DNA of 45,000 nucleotides from Neocallimastix lanati (nom. inval.). Taxonomy: Eukaryota; Neocallimastigomycota; Neocallimastigomycetes; Neocallimastigales; Neocallimastigaceae. The notes under the pieces are model-generated. The model was given only the letters and a program-made list of their open reading frames with translations. It did no database searches and was not told the DNA's origin. The stretch spans positions 320,001 to 365,000 of the forward strand of contig JACVTC010000101.1 in the NCBI GenBank assembly GCA_016946835.1, written 5' to 3'. A program made the position numbers and the translations under genes. Below, in pieces: positions 1 to 13,714 of the stretch. The first letter of the stretch is position 1. Every line of letters starts with the position of its first letter.

Positions 1-114
1 AATAATAATAATAATAATAATAAATATATAAAAATATATATAAATTTAAATAATAATAATAATATGTTATTAATAATAATAATTACTAATATATTTTTTA
101 TAATATTAAATTTA

Positions 115-1932
<1,818 letters not shown>

Positions 1933-2573
1933 TTTCTATAATTTTATTATATACTCCTCTTTTTAAGTAATAAAATAATTATTTTTTTTTTTTTATTTTC
2001 TTAAAAAAAAAAAATTTTTCTTAACAAATTTAATTACTTATTAAAAAAATTTTTAAATTAAAATTAATGTAAAAAAAATTTTTAATATGTACAAAAAGAA
2101 AAAAATTTTTTTTAAAGATCATTACATACAAAAAGATCAAAAAAGATTATATCTTATAGAAATGAATTCTCATCATAATATAATATATATATATTTATTA
2201 AAATTTATTATAACTTTATTATTTATTAAATAAATTAAATATCAATAAACATTTGTAAGTGATAAAAACTGAAAAACTGTATAATTACAAACTAATAATG
2301 AAATATATGAATGAAAGAAAACATTAAAAAAAGATGTAATTATAATCTTATTGTTTAATAATACAGATACATTAATAATATAATACAAGAAGAAATATCT
2401 GTAATTTTTTTTTTTTTTTTTTTGAAATTAGAAAAAGATTTCTTTGTATTGATATATTTATATATATGAATTAATTACATATTATATGAAAATTTTTATA
2501 ATTATTTAAAAATATTCATAATATATGAAAAAATAATGTATTACAGAAATTATAATAATAAAAAAATATAAAT

Positions 2574-2612
<39 letters not shown>

Positions 2613-2930
2613 TTTAACTTAAAACAAAAATAAAAAAAAAAAAAATTTACTTTATTTGTTTATCATATATATTATAAACATTTCAACAAATAATATTTAA
2701 AAAAAAAAAATAAAATACTATAAAATAAATAAAGCAAATAAAATATATAAAGCAAATAAAATATATAAAGCAAATAAAATATATAAAGCAAATAAAATAA
2801 ATAAAAAAAAAAGTTCTGTAAATATAAGAATAATAATGATGTTCACTAAAATTCTTTCTCAAACCAAAAGAATTTTTTTAATATTGTTACGATTAAATTT
2901 TTATTAAATATATTGTATAAATAATAACTA
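1933..2930. other. AT-rich intergenic spacer
   Basis: Roughly 1 kb between the start of the fucose synthase gene and the first LINE relic. It holds poly-A/T tracts (for example 2581-2610) and the minisatellite listed separately. I see no coding signal on either strand. The promoter of the fucose synthase gene must lie at its left end, but I cannot recognise an element. Confidence 0.6.
2731..2802. repeat. 18 bp tandem repeat, four copies
   Basis: Unit AAAGCAAATAAAATATAT repeated head to tail at 2731, 2749, 2767 and 2785. The last copy differs by one base near its end. No ORF spans it. Confidence 0.9.
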
Positions 2931-4060
2931 TTACGATGGGTTTTCAATAAAAATTGAAGAATCAGAAATTCAAATTTGTTTTTGTCATATCTCAAAAAAG
3001 TTTTTAATAAATTGTACAGTTAGAAGTAAATTTTTTTATAGCTTCAATTATTGAGAACTTTAATTTTATTTAATTATTATTAATTATAGATTCATTTTTA
3101 TAATTAAAAAATAAAAAAAAAAAAAACTCAACATTAATAAAACAATATTATCTGTCCAATTTGAACGTAATAATATTTTAAATAGTAATGTGAAATAAAA
3201 AGTAATATTCAAAATAAAGTATATAAATCAATTCTGAAAAAAGTTCATTTGCAACGAATCTCATCTTTAAGATTATAAGATTTCTGTTTAAAGGGAATTC
3301 TAATTCCGGATTAGGGTTTGAATTGAGTATCTTTAAAGAAATTATGGTTTTCTCCTTCAGAAGCATTGGCCCGGTAGCCTCTCTTATTGTATTTTTAGCG
3401 TTGACGCTCCTGGTTAGTTTGTACTTATACCATCGCATCGAAATTGCAATCCTTTGTCGAGTATATTTAAACACTCATTATTCAGAAAATTATTAATATT
3501 AACACAATTTTCATCAATTAACCAATTCACTACATTATTAGTAACTATACTGTTTTTTTCATGATCTCTAATATTAATATTCCTAAATTCATTATTACTT
3601 CTATTATTAATATTAACAGTATTATTCCTATTTTTATTATTATTATTATTATGCACTTCGTTACTTCTATTAGAATCACTACTTGATTATATATAATTTA
3701 TATCTATGGCAGCGTTTATATTACTATTTGATATTGGACAATACTTGATAATTATAAGAAATTTTTCATATAGAATTTCAATTTTCATAAATTATTTCAT
3801 TCGAAATTCATTGAAAAGATTGCAATTAGAAAACCAATATTCCAATCAAGGATTACCATTTTCTCTATAACAGCAATGACACCGTTCAGGACAGTCATCT
3901 TCAATCGTATTGGCTGCTTTGGTAAACACGAGTACCGAATTTATATCCACATCTTGCACGAAGTTCCCATCGGAAACCAATTCTATATTCAAGATACTTG
4001 AAATTAAGCTTTAAGTATCTAATTTATCTACTAAAATTTTACTTTCATTATCCCTATGTA
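2930..4060 (-). mobile_element. Degraded LINE (non-LTR retrotransposon) 3' portion
   Basis: Relic of the C-terminal part of a LINE polyprotein. Around 3990-3840 the minus strand reads, in shifting frames, an Arg-Ala-Arg/Gly-Tyr segment and then a CPERCHCC zinc-knuckle motif. This matches the motif CPNFCPCC in the better copy at 35208-37612. An Asn-rich stretch follows (3656-3414), then near 3390-3340 the terminal SVNAKNTIREA, which matches SVNAEETVRQA of that copy. Stops and frame changes are frequent, so it is long dead. It abuts a second relic that carries its own zinc motif, so two insertions meet here. No poly-A tail or target-site duplication could be fixed with confidence. Confidence 0.7.
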
Positions 4061-5345
4061 TCACGTCTATAACGTGATATACTTCTAAGAAAAAAAAACA
4101 GAGATAATACAATTGGAAAATTTTCCATTTTTTAAAACATTTTACCGAAATTAGAGGAATTTAAGTTCTTTAAAAACACAATAAAGGCATGTAAAACTAT
4201 TCCCAGTGAGAAAACCTAGGTACACTAACATTACAACATGGGCAACATTTAGGGCAATCTTCTGAGACTATTTTTCTTTTTAATGGAAATACTAATGACA
4301 AATTTAAAATCACGAGAAATCCAAAAGAATCCTAAATGATACTAAGAATATTGAAATGATAAGTCCTTGATTTCTGAAATAAATCCAAAATCATTCTACT
4401 TGTAAATAATTGCTTTTTTAGCTTTTGAGGGTTTGAAGACATCTCTTTCCCAATAAAACTTTTTTTATTTCACTTGTTTTCTTACCATTTAATTTATTAT
4501 CCAAAGTCCTTGGTTCTTTAGTTCATGAGTAATGTGACATAGTAGGAATATTATTTGTGAAATGATTAATAATACATGATGAGTTTTTTTTTTTTTTATT
4601 CATTTTCTAAGGCAGAGTAATTGAGATATAGCACAGAAAGCTGGAAAGAGGAGGAATTCTCAATTCACAAGTAATATCATATAGACTAACATAAGAATTA
4701 GGAGATTTAAATCCATAGCTCCAATAAATTCCTCTATTAATAATTTTTTGAGCTGTAGAGTATCCGCTCTTATTTGAACCTAAAGAGAGGAGCATAATAT
4801 AAAACAAAATTAAGAATAAACGATACTAAAACATATTTCTTCAATGGGAGAGGAATAGATTTATTAATATGAAATCGAAAGTACGAATTTAACCTGACAT
4901 TTAAATTACTGTTTAATTTGGATTGCATTGGTTTCAATGATAAAGATTCATCAAAAGGAATACCAAAATAAGTATAGTTAGTCAGTTTTAGGTAATTTGT
5001 TACTACCAATATAGAAATATGAAATCTTCGTAATTTATCGGTTTAACAAAGTTAATCGGTTTTACAACAAGAGTAGCACACTTATTAATTCCAAAAGTCA
5101 TTTCATTTTTAATAGCCCATTCATGAACCTTATTCAAAATTTTCTGAAAAGCTTATTTAGATGGAGTAACTAAAGCAAAATCATCAGGCAAAAAGTTCAC
5201 CAACAATATTGAGCCTCTAAATATACACCATACTTATCACAATTATCCAGTACATCATGTACATCATTAATGAACAAATTAAATAAAGTAGGAGATAGAT
5301 TGTATCATTGTCTAACACCATGATGATATTATGACATAAATTGAA
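4061..5345 (-). mobile_element. Degraded LINE, reverse transcriptase palm/thumb to zinc knuckle
   Basis: Read from high to low coordinate on the minus strand. A broken palm segment (LSPTLFNLFINDV, about 5320-5270) comes first, then FGINKCATLVVKP near 5090-5050 and the thumb motif YTYFGIPFDESLSLKP at about 4975-4925. GSNKSGYSTAQKIINRG follows near 4785-4730, and a CPKCCPCC zinc-knuckle followed by SHW lies near 4250-4205. All have clear counterparts in the 564-residue frame at 35466-37160. Frameshifts and stops divide the relic into pieces of 66 and 79 codons. Its relatives at 33880-34560 share the thumb wording (FDE.LSLK), so it may belong to that subfamily. Confidence 0.75.
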
Positions 5346-5476
5346 ATCATTTCTTCCAAAAAAAAATAAAAATTTAATTTTATTATGAAAAAATATTATT
5401 TTATTTATATATTATTACATAAGTAAATAAAAAATTTTTTTTTTGTTTTGTATTACTATTATAATTGTTCATACAT

Positions 5477-5509
<33 letters not shown>

Positions 5510-5961
5510 GATATAATAAAATAAAATAAATAATAGAAAAACTTAACTTAAATTTATTAAATAAAAACAATAATATAAATACGTATAAGATATTGAAATA
5601 GAAATAAAAATAAATTAAATGAAATAGAATAATTTGTTATAATGTTATATTATGTATAAATAGTAAATAACATTACAACAATAAATAGTGTTTTTTTTTT
5701 TTTTTTTTTTAATTTTCTGTTTGTAAATTTTTAATAATAGATTAAATAGAAAACTATTTATTTGAAAAAAATATTTGTCTATTAGTTATATAAAACTATG
5801 TAAAAATATGTAAAAATTTAAAATATAAATTAAATTATATATATAGATATATATATTTAATATTATTTTTTTCTTACTAATATCCTTTATATAATGATAA
5901 AGGAAAAATTTAATAAAAAAAAAAGTAATATTTAAATTAAATCAAAATAAAAATTATTATT
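5346..5961. other. AT-rich spacer downstream of the deacetylase gene
   Basis: No coding signal. Poly-T runs lie near 5479-5505 and 5692-5710. The 3' UTR of the deacetylase gene should be at its right end; several AATAAA-like words are present, but in DNA this AT-rich they carry little weight. Confidence 0.55.
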
Positions 5962-7469
5962 TTAAAAAAGATAATTAAAGATATTAAACATAATTGATAT
6001 AATAATACTTGAAAAAGTCAAACTTAAAAGTTTAAGAGAGCCATCTTTATCATTAGGAATACTTTGATTATTATTAGTAGTTGATAAAGTACTATTGATA
6101 TTATTTTGGGCTACATTATTATCCTGTTGAAGTTCACTATTGTCAATTTCAGTTAAACCATCTGGAGCTATATTATTTTCCTCCTGAACTATGCCATTAT
6201 CTTCTTGGGTTGCACCATTATCCTCCTGAGCTTCATAATTATCTTCTTGTGCTACATCATTACCACCTTCTTGAGTTGCACCATTATCCTCTTGAGCTAT
6301 ATTATTATCTTCTTGAACTAAATTATTGTCTTCCTGGGCTACATTATTGTCTTCTTGAACTCCACTATTATCTTCTTGAACTCCGGCATTATCTTCTTGT
6401 ACCGCATTATCATTTTCTTGAGCTGTACTGTTATCTTCTTGAACACCACTACCGTCTTCTTCAGTTACGCCATTGTTATTTTCAGTTTGATTATTTTGGA
6501 CCTCATTATTATCATTTTGAACGACATCATTATTTTCATTTGAACTAATTTTAAGGGAAGAACCACTTTCATGATCACTTTGAATATCAATATGCTTATT
6601 TGGAGATACAGTAACCTCTCTTGAAACGGTTTTATTTTCAACAACTTTAGTCTTAGTTTTTTCTTTTTTTGAATCCTCATGATGTGAATCTTTATGCTTA
6701 CTTTCTTTGTAGGGGTCTCTACCAATACATTCAGATAATGGAACAATAGTATAACCTAATTTTTTAATACGTTTAACAATTCTTGGAACAACCTCTTTAA
6801 CAGAATATGGGTTGACATCATGCATTAAGACAATAAAACTATTTTCTAATGGATTAGCAACTTCTGGAGACAAACTAATATCAAAACTTTTAATAGCATC
6901 CTTATAAGTAACGCTTGAACCATCACATCTCCAATCCTCGGTATCACCACTCCATAAAATAATATCATAATCATAATCTCCAAAATCATGACCATATTTG
7001 TAACCATCTCCTCCAAGAATTCCACGAACCATTTCAGTTCTTGGATCATATGGTATTTGAATTTTCTCACAGTATTCCTTTGAGAAACCACCTTTACCTT
7101 CTGGTGGACGGAAGAATCTTGGGGTTAAATTAATGATCTTCTTTATACCTTTTTCTAATTTTTCAATATTTTCTTTTAATGTTCCTTCATCATAAGCTTG
7201 AAAACAATCTCTATGGAAATAAGTATGAGAACCAATTTCATGACCCTCTCTAATTTGTCTTTTCATAATTTCTTGAGTTTCAGCACTTTCAATATCACCA
7301 TAATTTCTACCATTAATAAAAAAAGTAACCTTAATATTTTCAGATTTTAAATAATCTAATAATTTTGGAGTTGTTTCACTATTTGGTCCATCATCAACTA
7401 ATATATATAATTAATGTTTTTTAAGTAATAAGAACATGAAAAAATTAAATTCAATTTATATTATAAGTT

Positions 7470-7502
<33 letters not shown>

Positions 7503-7609
7503 GGTTTATATTTGTTTTATTTTATTTTAACCAATATTAACTATCTAATATTAATTTTTTATAATATGAATTGTACACACATAATTATTTAAATATTTGT
7601 TGGTTATTC

Positions 7610-7649
<40 letters not shown>

Positions 7650-8262
7650 TAGAAATTTTATAATAATTATTAAAATAAAAAATTTCTAAATATATAAAAA
7701 TCTTATTATCTTCATTTGAATTTAAATAAACATTTTATATACATTATATATATAAAAAATCCATATTTTTTTTTTTTTTTTTTATTTTTTACTTTTAATA
7801 TCAATTAACAAATAAATAATATAAAATAAAATAAAAAACTATTATATTTAATTATTTTTTTTTTTTTTTTTTTTTCATTATTAATTTTTTTTTTTTTCAT
7901 AATAATTAATAATTTATTTATTTAATAATTAAAAGTAATTATATAAATTTTAAGAAAGTTCCATTCAAAATTTCATATTTTATTTTTTAAAATTAAAATA
8001 TATTTAAAAAAAAAAAAAAGAACTTACAAGTCAGTGCAACTTGGCCTGGTTTCTTACATTCATTAAAAATTTTTGCTTGTTTAGCTTATTATTTAAATAT
8101 AAGAATATTAGTGTATTGATTTTTGAAAAAAAAAAATTAATAATAAATTAATTTTTTTTTTTTTTTTATAAAAGAAATCTAATTATATAACTGGTATGTA
8201 CCATTGGAAGCATATAAAGAAGATAATAATAATAAATATTTTATTAATTTATGAAAATGCAT
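5962..8262 (-). CDS. Secreted chitin/polysaccharide deacetylase (NodB, CE4) with repeat stalk and GPI-like tail
   Basis: Metal-dependent N-deacetylase of chitin-like polymers, expected at the cell surface. I read exons 8262-8202, 8084-8028 and 7397-5962 (517 residues). Exon 1 encodes a signal peptide (MHFHKLIKYLLLLSSLYASN). Joining exons 2 and 3 rebuilds CE4 motif 1, TFDDGP (39-44), whose Asp is split off by intron 2. The other CE4 motifs follow: HTYFH (97-101) for the metal histidines, RFFRPPEGKG (133-142), DTEDW (191-195) and LMHDV (230-234). Residues 265-350 are charged and Asn-rich. About 354-453 is a run of QEDN hexapeptides. The last 24 residues are hydrophobic after NDKDGS, as in GPI-anchored proteins. 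Donors are G|GTACAT and T|GTAAGT; acceptors are AAG and TAG. Chitin is the likely substrate, but other GlcNAc polymers or peptidoglycan are possible. Confidence 0.92.
6157..6456 (-). repeat. Coding minisatellite: QEDN hexapeptide array in the deacetylase stalk
   Basis: About sixteen imperfect 18 bp units encode six-residue repeats of the form QEDNxx, with variants QEEN, QEGG and QEND. The reading frame is unbroken. The array sits between the NodB domain and the C-terminal hydrophobic tail, so it probably works as a spacer that lifts the enzyme through the wall. Copy number is likely to vary between strains. Confidence 0.85.
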
Positions 8263-10703
8263 TTTCTTTTTTTTTTTTTTTTTTTTTTATTAACTATAAT
8301 TATTATTATTATTTTAATTAACTGAATATATCCTTTTCAAATATATTAATTTCAAAATAATTTCTGAAAATAATTTCTGAAAATAATTTCTTTTTCTTTT
8401 TTTTTTTTTTTTAAAAGATATGAAAAAATATTAATTATAATTATATATATACTTGGTTTAAAATTTTTTTTAATATAAAAAATTTTATTTCATAAAATAA
8501 AAAGTTTTTAAAAAATAAAGAATTAAAAGATTATGCATATAATGTTCTTTTCTTTCCTTTATATATAATTTAGAAAAGAAAAAATATTGGAAAATTCAAT
8601 TTATATATGGAGATGAACTAGAGATATGTTTAAAAATTTAGCTTAATTCTTTTACATCTTTCATATTTTTTTTTTTTTTCTTTAAATTATAAAGTTTAAT
8701 AAAATAATAAAATTTATTTAAAGTTTAAATTTAATTAAATTTAAATCAAAACAGAAATAAAGTAATAAGAATAAGAACAAAATAATAATAAATAATAATA
8801 ATTATCAATAATAATTAATAATAAACTATATTTATAATAATAAATAATAGTTAATAATAATTAATAATAATAATAAAAATTAATCAATAAATAATAATAT
8901 TTATAATGAATAATAAATTATATTATATTATAATAATAATGATATAACTATTTAATATTATTAATTATTATTTAATATTTTATACTTATTCAATTACTCA
9001 ATTATTCAATTATTCAATTTATTATTATTCATATGTTACATAAAAAAGAAATTAAAATATTCAATTTAAAAAGTTTTTTATGTTAATATATCATTTTAAT
9101 ATATAATAAATATAAATGAATATGTTGTTAAACATATTTATTTATATTTATTATATAATATTGTATTGAACATTTAATTATGGAGAATAATTATATTGTA
9201 ATATATGATAGAAATATATTATTTAATTAATTTTAATTAAAATGTCTAAACTATATTTAAAATTTTAATTTTTTTTTTTTTTAAATTTTTTATATTTTTT
9301 AATCTTTTTTTTTTTTAAATTTTTTATATTTTATATATGTTATATTTTATTAAATATAAAAATCGATCATTTACTTAATCTAATTAAATAGATACCTACC
9401 TTCACTGTCTATTATTATTATTATTATCAGTACTAAATACTTTATTACTAATAATTAAAAGAAATAATAAAAATAAAAGTTAATGATAATATAATTTTTT
9501 TATCTTCGTTATTTTTTCAACATTCTTAATCTAAAATATTTTATTTTTTTTTTTACCTAATGTAAGTATCTGATAATATTAAAATAAAAAAAATTAAAAT
9601 AATAAATAAAATCAAAATAATAAATAAAATCAAGATAATAAATAAAATCAAGATAATAAATAAAATCAAGATAATAAATAAAATAAAATAATAAATATTA
9701 TTATTTATATAATATTAAATTTATATTATTATTCTAATTAAATCTCTATTTATTATATTTATTATAACAATTTTTATATCTATTATTATTATTTTAAATA
9801 AAAAAATTAAAACATTTTAATCTTTTTTTTTTTTTAATTTAATTTAAAAGTAAAAAAAAAAAAAAATTAATATAATAAAAAATAATAAAACAAAAACTAA
9901 TAATGATAATAATAAAAAATAGTAATAATAATTTTAAATTGAATATTTTAATTAATAACGCAATAAAAAAAAATACAATAAATATAAAAGAAAAAGATAA
10001 AAAAAAATATTCCATAAAATCTCTGTAGTTACACTTAATTTGACAGATATATAATAATTGATAATAATTGAATAAATAAATAAATAAATAAAATGTTTTT
10101 TTTTTTTTATAAATCACATAATTAATTTATTTTTTAAATTATATAATAAATAAATATTTAATTATTTTTCATTACTTTTTATTTTATTACTATTAAATTA
10201 AAATAAATGATAACTTTCTTCTTCTACTTCTTTTTTTTTATGAAAAAAAAAGACCTGAAAGGACAATAAATATAGACCTAGGTAAATTTAAATCATTTCT
10301 ATTATAAAATATTTATAATTTTATATAACTACTTTTTTAACTTCTCTTAAACTTTAATATATTTCATTTATTATTATTTTTTTTTTCTAAAATTTTCCAC
10401 AATTTTGTAATCCCATAATTTTTTTTTTCTTTATTAATTAAATTGTGCTATATTAAAAAAAAATTTTTTTTTTGCTATTAAATATTTGAATATTTCATAA
10501 ATAACTATTATATAAAATTTTTAAAAATTTTAATAATAAATATATATATATATATTTAAAAAAATAATAAAAAAGAAAAAAAGTTATTTCTTCTATTTTT
10601 TAATGTATTTTTTTATATATTAATGATATAAAAAAAGAAAGTACATTAAATAGAAGAAATATCTTTAATATATCATTATTTGTTACTTTATTATTATTAT
10701 TAT

Positions 10704-10744
<41 letters not shown>

Positions 10745-10860
10745 TTAATTCAATTATCAAAGATATTATTTTTAATTTTTATTATTTTATTATTTTATTA
10801 TTATATTTTTTTTATTTATACTATTATTATTATTATTATTATTACTTATTTATTTATTTA

Positions 10861-10894
<34 letters not shown>

Positions 10895-11395
10895 TTAATA
10901 ATTGGTATTGCCATCGATTATGAATAAAAAAAAATATGAATTTTAAAATAAAAAAAAAATAAAAAAAAAAAAACGAAATATGAGACTTAAATTAAATATA
11001 TTCCGTTAATTAAATGATAGTAGAATAAATATAATTTAAATTATAATGAAATAATGATAATCATATAAAAATTATAAACTATAAATTAATTAATTTATAA
11101 TTTAAATAAATAAAAAAATATATATAAAAATATATATATATTTATATATATAGATGTAGATATAGATATAAATATTTTTTTTTATTATAAAAGAATAAAA
11201 AAAAGATATAAAAAAAGGAAAAAAAAATTGGAAAATTATTAAAATTTAAATTTTTTTTAAATTTAAAATAAAGATTAAAAAAAAAAAAAAAAACTGATGC
11301 CAACATAACCGTATAATATAATATAAAAAAAATTATTTTTAATAAATTATTAAAAGATTATTATTAAATATTAAAAAGAAATATTAAATATAATT

Positions 11396-11436
<41 letters not shown>

Positions 11437-11758
11437 TTTATTAATATTAATTATATGGACAATTCTCTCTTTTAAGTTTATTATTAAATGGTTAATTATT
11501 ATGGAAAAAAAATTAAATAATTAGAATTTAAATATATAATACATATTGATAAAACGAAATAAAATAAAAATAGATAAAAAAAGTTATTATTATTATTGTT
11601 GTTGTTGTTGTTGTTATAAAAAAATAGAACCTTAATTATAAATATTTTTATATTTGAACATAATCTTAATATACTATTGATTTTAAAAAAAAAAATTCTT
11701 TATTTTGAATAATTTTATTTATTTATTAATATTTATATATATTGACAATAATATATAT

Positions 11759-11812
<54 letters not shown>

Positions 11813-12090
11813 TATGAATTATTATACATCTTTTAAATTTAGTCATATTATTTAATATGATGAATGGAATAATTAATAGTAAATTATTTATTAAAAAAAT
11901 AATATTAATTCTTAATAGGAAAAGTAGCCAATCAATATGGTAAATGAGATTAAGGTGTATATTACACTTTATATATAAAATTAAATTTTATATTATAACA
12001 ATTAACATCCAATACATACTATAAATAAATAAGTTAAAATATAACAAACCAGTTATTGAAATGAAGTTTTTTCTTTATGAATTTTAATAT
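8263..12090. other. 3.8 kb AT desert
   Basis: Almost entirely A and T, with AAT/ATT microsatellites (for example 10825-10895), TTTA runs near 10705-10745 and poly-A at 11764-11808. No convincing gene on either strand. Three short patches are less AT-rich and have splice-like edges: 10250-10281, 11290-11315 and 11917-11942. None joins into a readable protein, so I leave them uncalled. The promoter of the deacetylase gene lies at the left end. Confidence 0.6.
9598..9697. repeat. 18 bp tandem repeat, about five copies
   Basis: Unit AAAATCAAGATAATAAAT and close variants repeated head to tail. The outer copies carry A for G or lose the C. It is noncoding. Confidence 0.8.
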
Positions 12091-12212
12091 TTAATATATG
12101 GAGTGTTATATTTCGGAATGTGGCTTTATATAAAATTAGGTGTATATAAATAAACTATTTATATAAAAGTGGCTTAAATTATTAATTATTTTAAATAAAT
12201 AAATTAATAACC

Positions 12213-12418
12213 TTTAATTTTAAAGATAGATTTTAATTTTTTTTTTCTAAAATAATAATAAAATAATATTTAATAATATTTTTTGTTAAAATAACAATAA
12301 AATATTTAATTTTAAAGATATATTTTAATATTTTTTATTAACATAATAATAAAATAATATTTAATAGTATCTTTCGTTAAAATAATAATAAAATATTTAA
12401 TAATATTTAATTTTAAAG
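12213..12418. repeat. 92 bp imperfect tandem duplication with a partial third copy
   Basis: Two units begin TTTAATTTTAAAGAT at 12213 and 12305. Both continue through matching AATAATATTTAATA and GTTAAAATAA segments. A partial unit ends at TTTAATTTTAAAGG (12406-12418). It lies just inside the left end of the inverted-repeat patch. Confidence 0.7.
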
Positions 12419-12499
12419 GTTTAAATTATTTTTTTTTTATTTTTAATAATTTGTTCTCTTCCTCTATTTGTTTCATTTATTTCTTTTTTTTTTTCTATT

Positions 12500-12950
12500 T
12501 CCGGTGTGTATCGCCCTTTTGGAAGAATATTGAGATAGTCACAACAATTTCATATAGGCAGACTTTTCTGTATTGGCGCTTTGACATGCATATTATTGCT
12601 GAGAATTTTCTAGTATGCTTTTTTCTCTGAGGGCTTCTCCAGTTCCTAACTTCCCTTTAAAGCGAGACCAGTATAACTTAACCCATGGTAATATATACTA
12701 GCTATTAGCTAACTTAATAATTGTGTAAACGTCAGTAAGATTACAATTTAGTAAGATATCTATATCACCAAGTGGAATATATCTACTTAGATACATGAAA
12801 TAGTATATGCAAATGTTAATTCCCTTGTAAATATATTAAATGACGGTACTTGGGCAACCCTCTCAGGCTCTCAGGCCCACAGTTTGGACAGTATCTTGCC
12901 CATATTACTTAGGATATTTAGAACAATAGTACATGGGAATGTTGCATTTC
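12500..12950 (-). pseudogene. Broken coding relic of unknown origin
   Basis: This stretch is clearly less AT-rich than its surroundings. On the minus strand it gives protein-like pieces in changing frames. Near 12900 there is a CPNCG zinc-ribbon-like segment. At about 12790-12700 a piece ends in LNCNLTDVYTIIKLANS. At about 12690-12605 another contains WSRFKGKLGTGEALREKS. Each ends in a stop, and they join only by frame change, so the gene is dead. I do not recognise the family. LINE, DNA-transposon protein and host pseudogene are all possible; it lies within inverted repeats, which favours a transposon. Confidence 0.4.
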
Positions 12951-13166
12951 GCCAATTTTTTTTGAAAGTATGTGGCGTATAAAAAAATGTGGCATTTCGT
13001 CAAATTGAAAATTATTAAATAAATAAATAAATCAATAAAATTAAATATTATTACTATTGAATAAAAAACAAGTTTAAAAGAATTAATTTGAATTTTTATT
13101 TATTTATATCACTATTTCACTTGGCGAAATGCTACCTGGCGAAATACAACTCTCCCCATAGTATAT
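12926..13166. mobile_element. Small inverted-repeat (MITE-like) element
   Basis: About 240 bp with two nested inverted pairs. The outer left arm, GTTGCATTTCGCCAA (12941-12955), matches the reverse complement of CTGGCGAAATACAAC (13136-13150). Similarity extends outward through TAGTACATGGG against CCCCATAGTAT. The inner left arm, TGTGGCATTTCGTCAA (12989-13004), pairs with TTGGCGAAATGCTAC (13121-13135). The core is AT-rich with TAAA runs. No transposase is encoded, so it would be non-autonomous. Related motifs at 12109-12124 and 13849-13864 suggest a larger or second copy around it. Confidence 0.5.
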
Positions 13167-13523
13167 ATTAGGAGAAATACCTTTACCTGTAACCCTAACC
13201 ACCATAGTCCCATAAAAAAATTTTTTTAACAAAATCTCTTGTAAGGAAAACATGGAAAATGGTCATAGGGGCGGGACCGAACCAAGGAATCTTATGTATT
13301 CTAGTTCATGGACTGGACTGACAAACCAGGATAGAATTTGGTTCGTCAATTGTTTCAATTTTTTTCTTTTTTTTCTTTTTTTTTTTTTTTTTTTTTTTTC
13401 CTTTTTTTAATGGTTAATAATAAAATATATTTAATTTTTTTTTTTTTTTTATCATTTATTATTTATTTATTTAATTTAAAATTTTATTATTTATTATTTA
13501 TTTAGTATTTGTTTATTTATTTC

Positions 13524-13565
<42 letters not shown>

Positions 13566-13678
13566 GGGAAATAATAAAATATATTTAATTTTTTTTTTTT
13601 TTTTACAATTTTTTATAAGTAACAATTATAAATAAAATAAATAAAAGGGTTCATGAGAAAATTTTTTTGATGTTTAAA

Positions 13679-13714
<36 letters not shown>

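Noticed and set aside
2731-2802. Possible CRISPR-like regular repeat
   Set aside because: Direct tandem units without spacers; a minisatellite in a eukaryotic context.
6210-6548. Plus-strand His/Leu/Tyr repeat frames
   Set aside because: Antisense shadow of the QEDN repeat array of the deacetylase.
9839-10117. 92-codon minus-strand hydrophobic frame
   Set aside because: Phe/Ile/Tyr run in AT-only sequence, with no codon structure or known motif.
13190-13200. Telomere-like word TAACCCTAACC
   Set aside because: Only about one and a half units, not a telomeric array.
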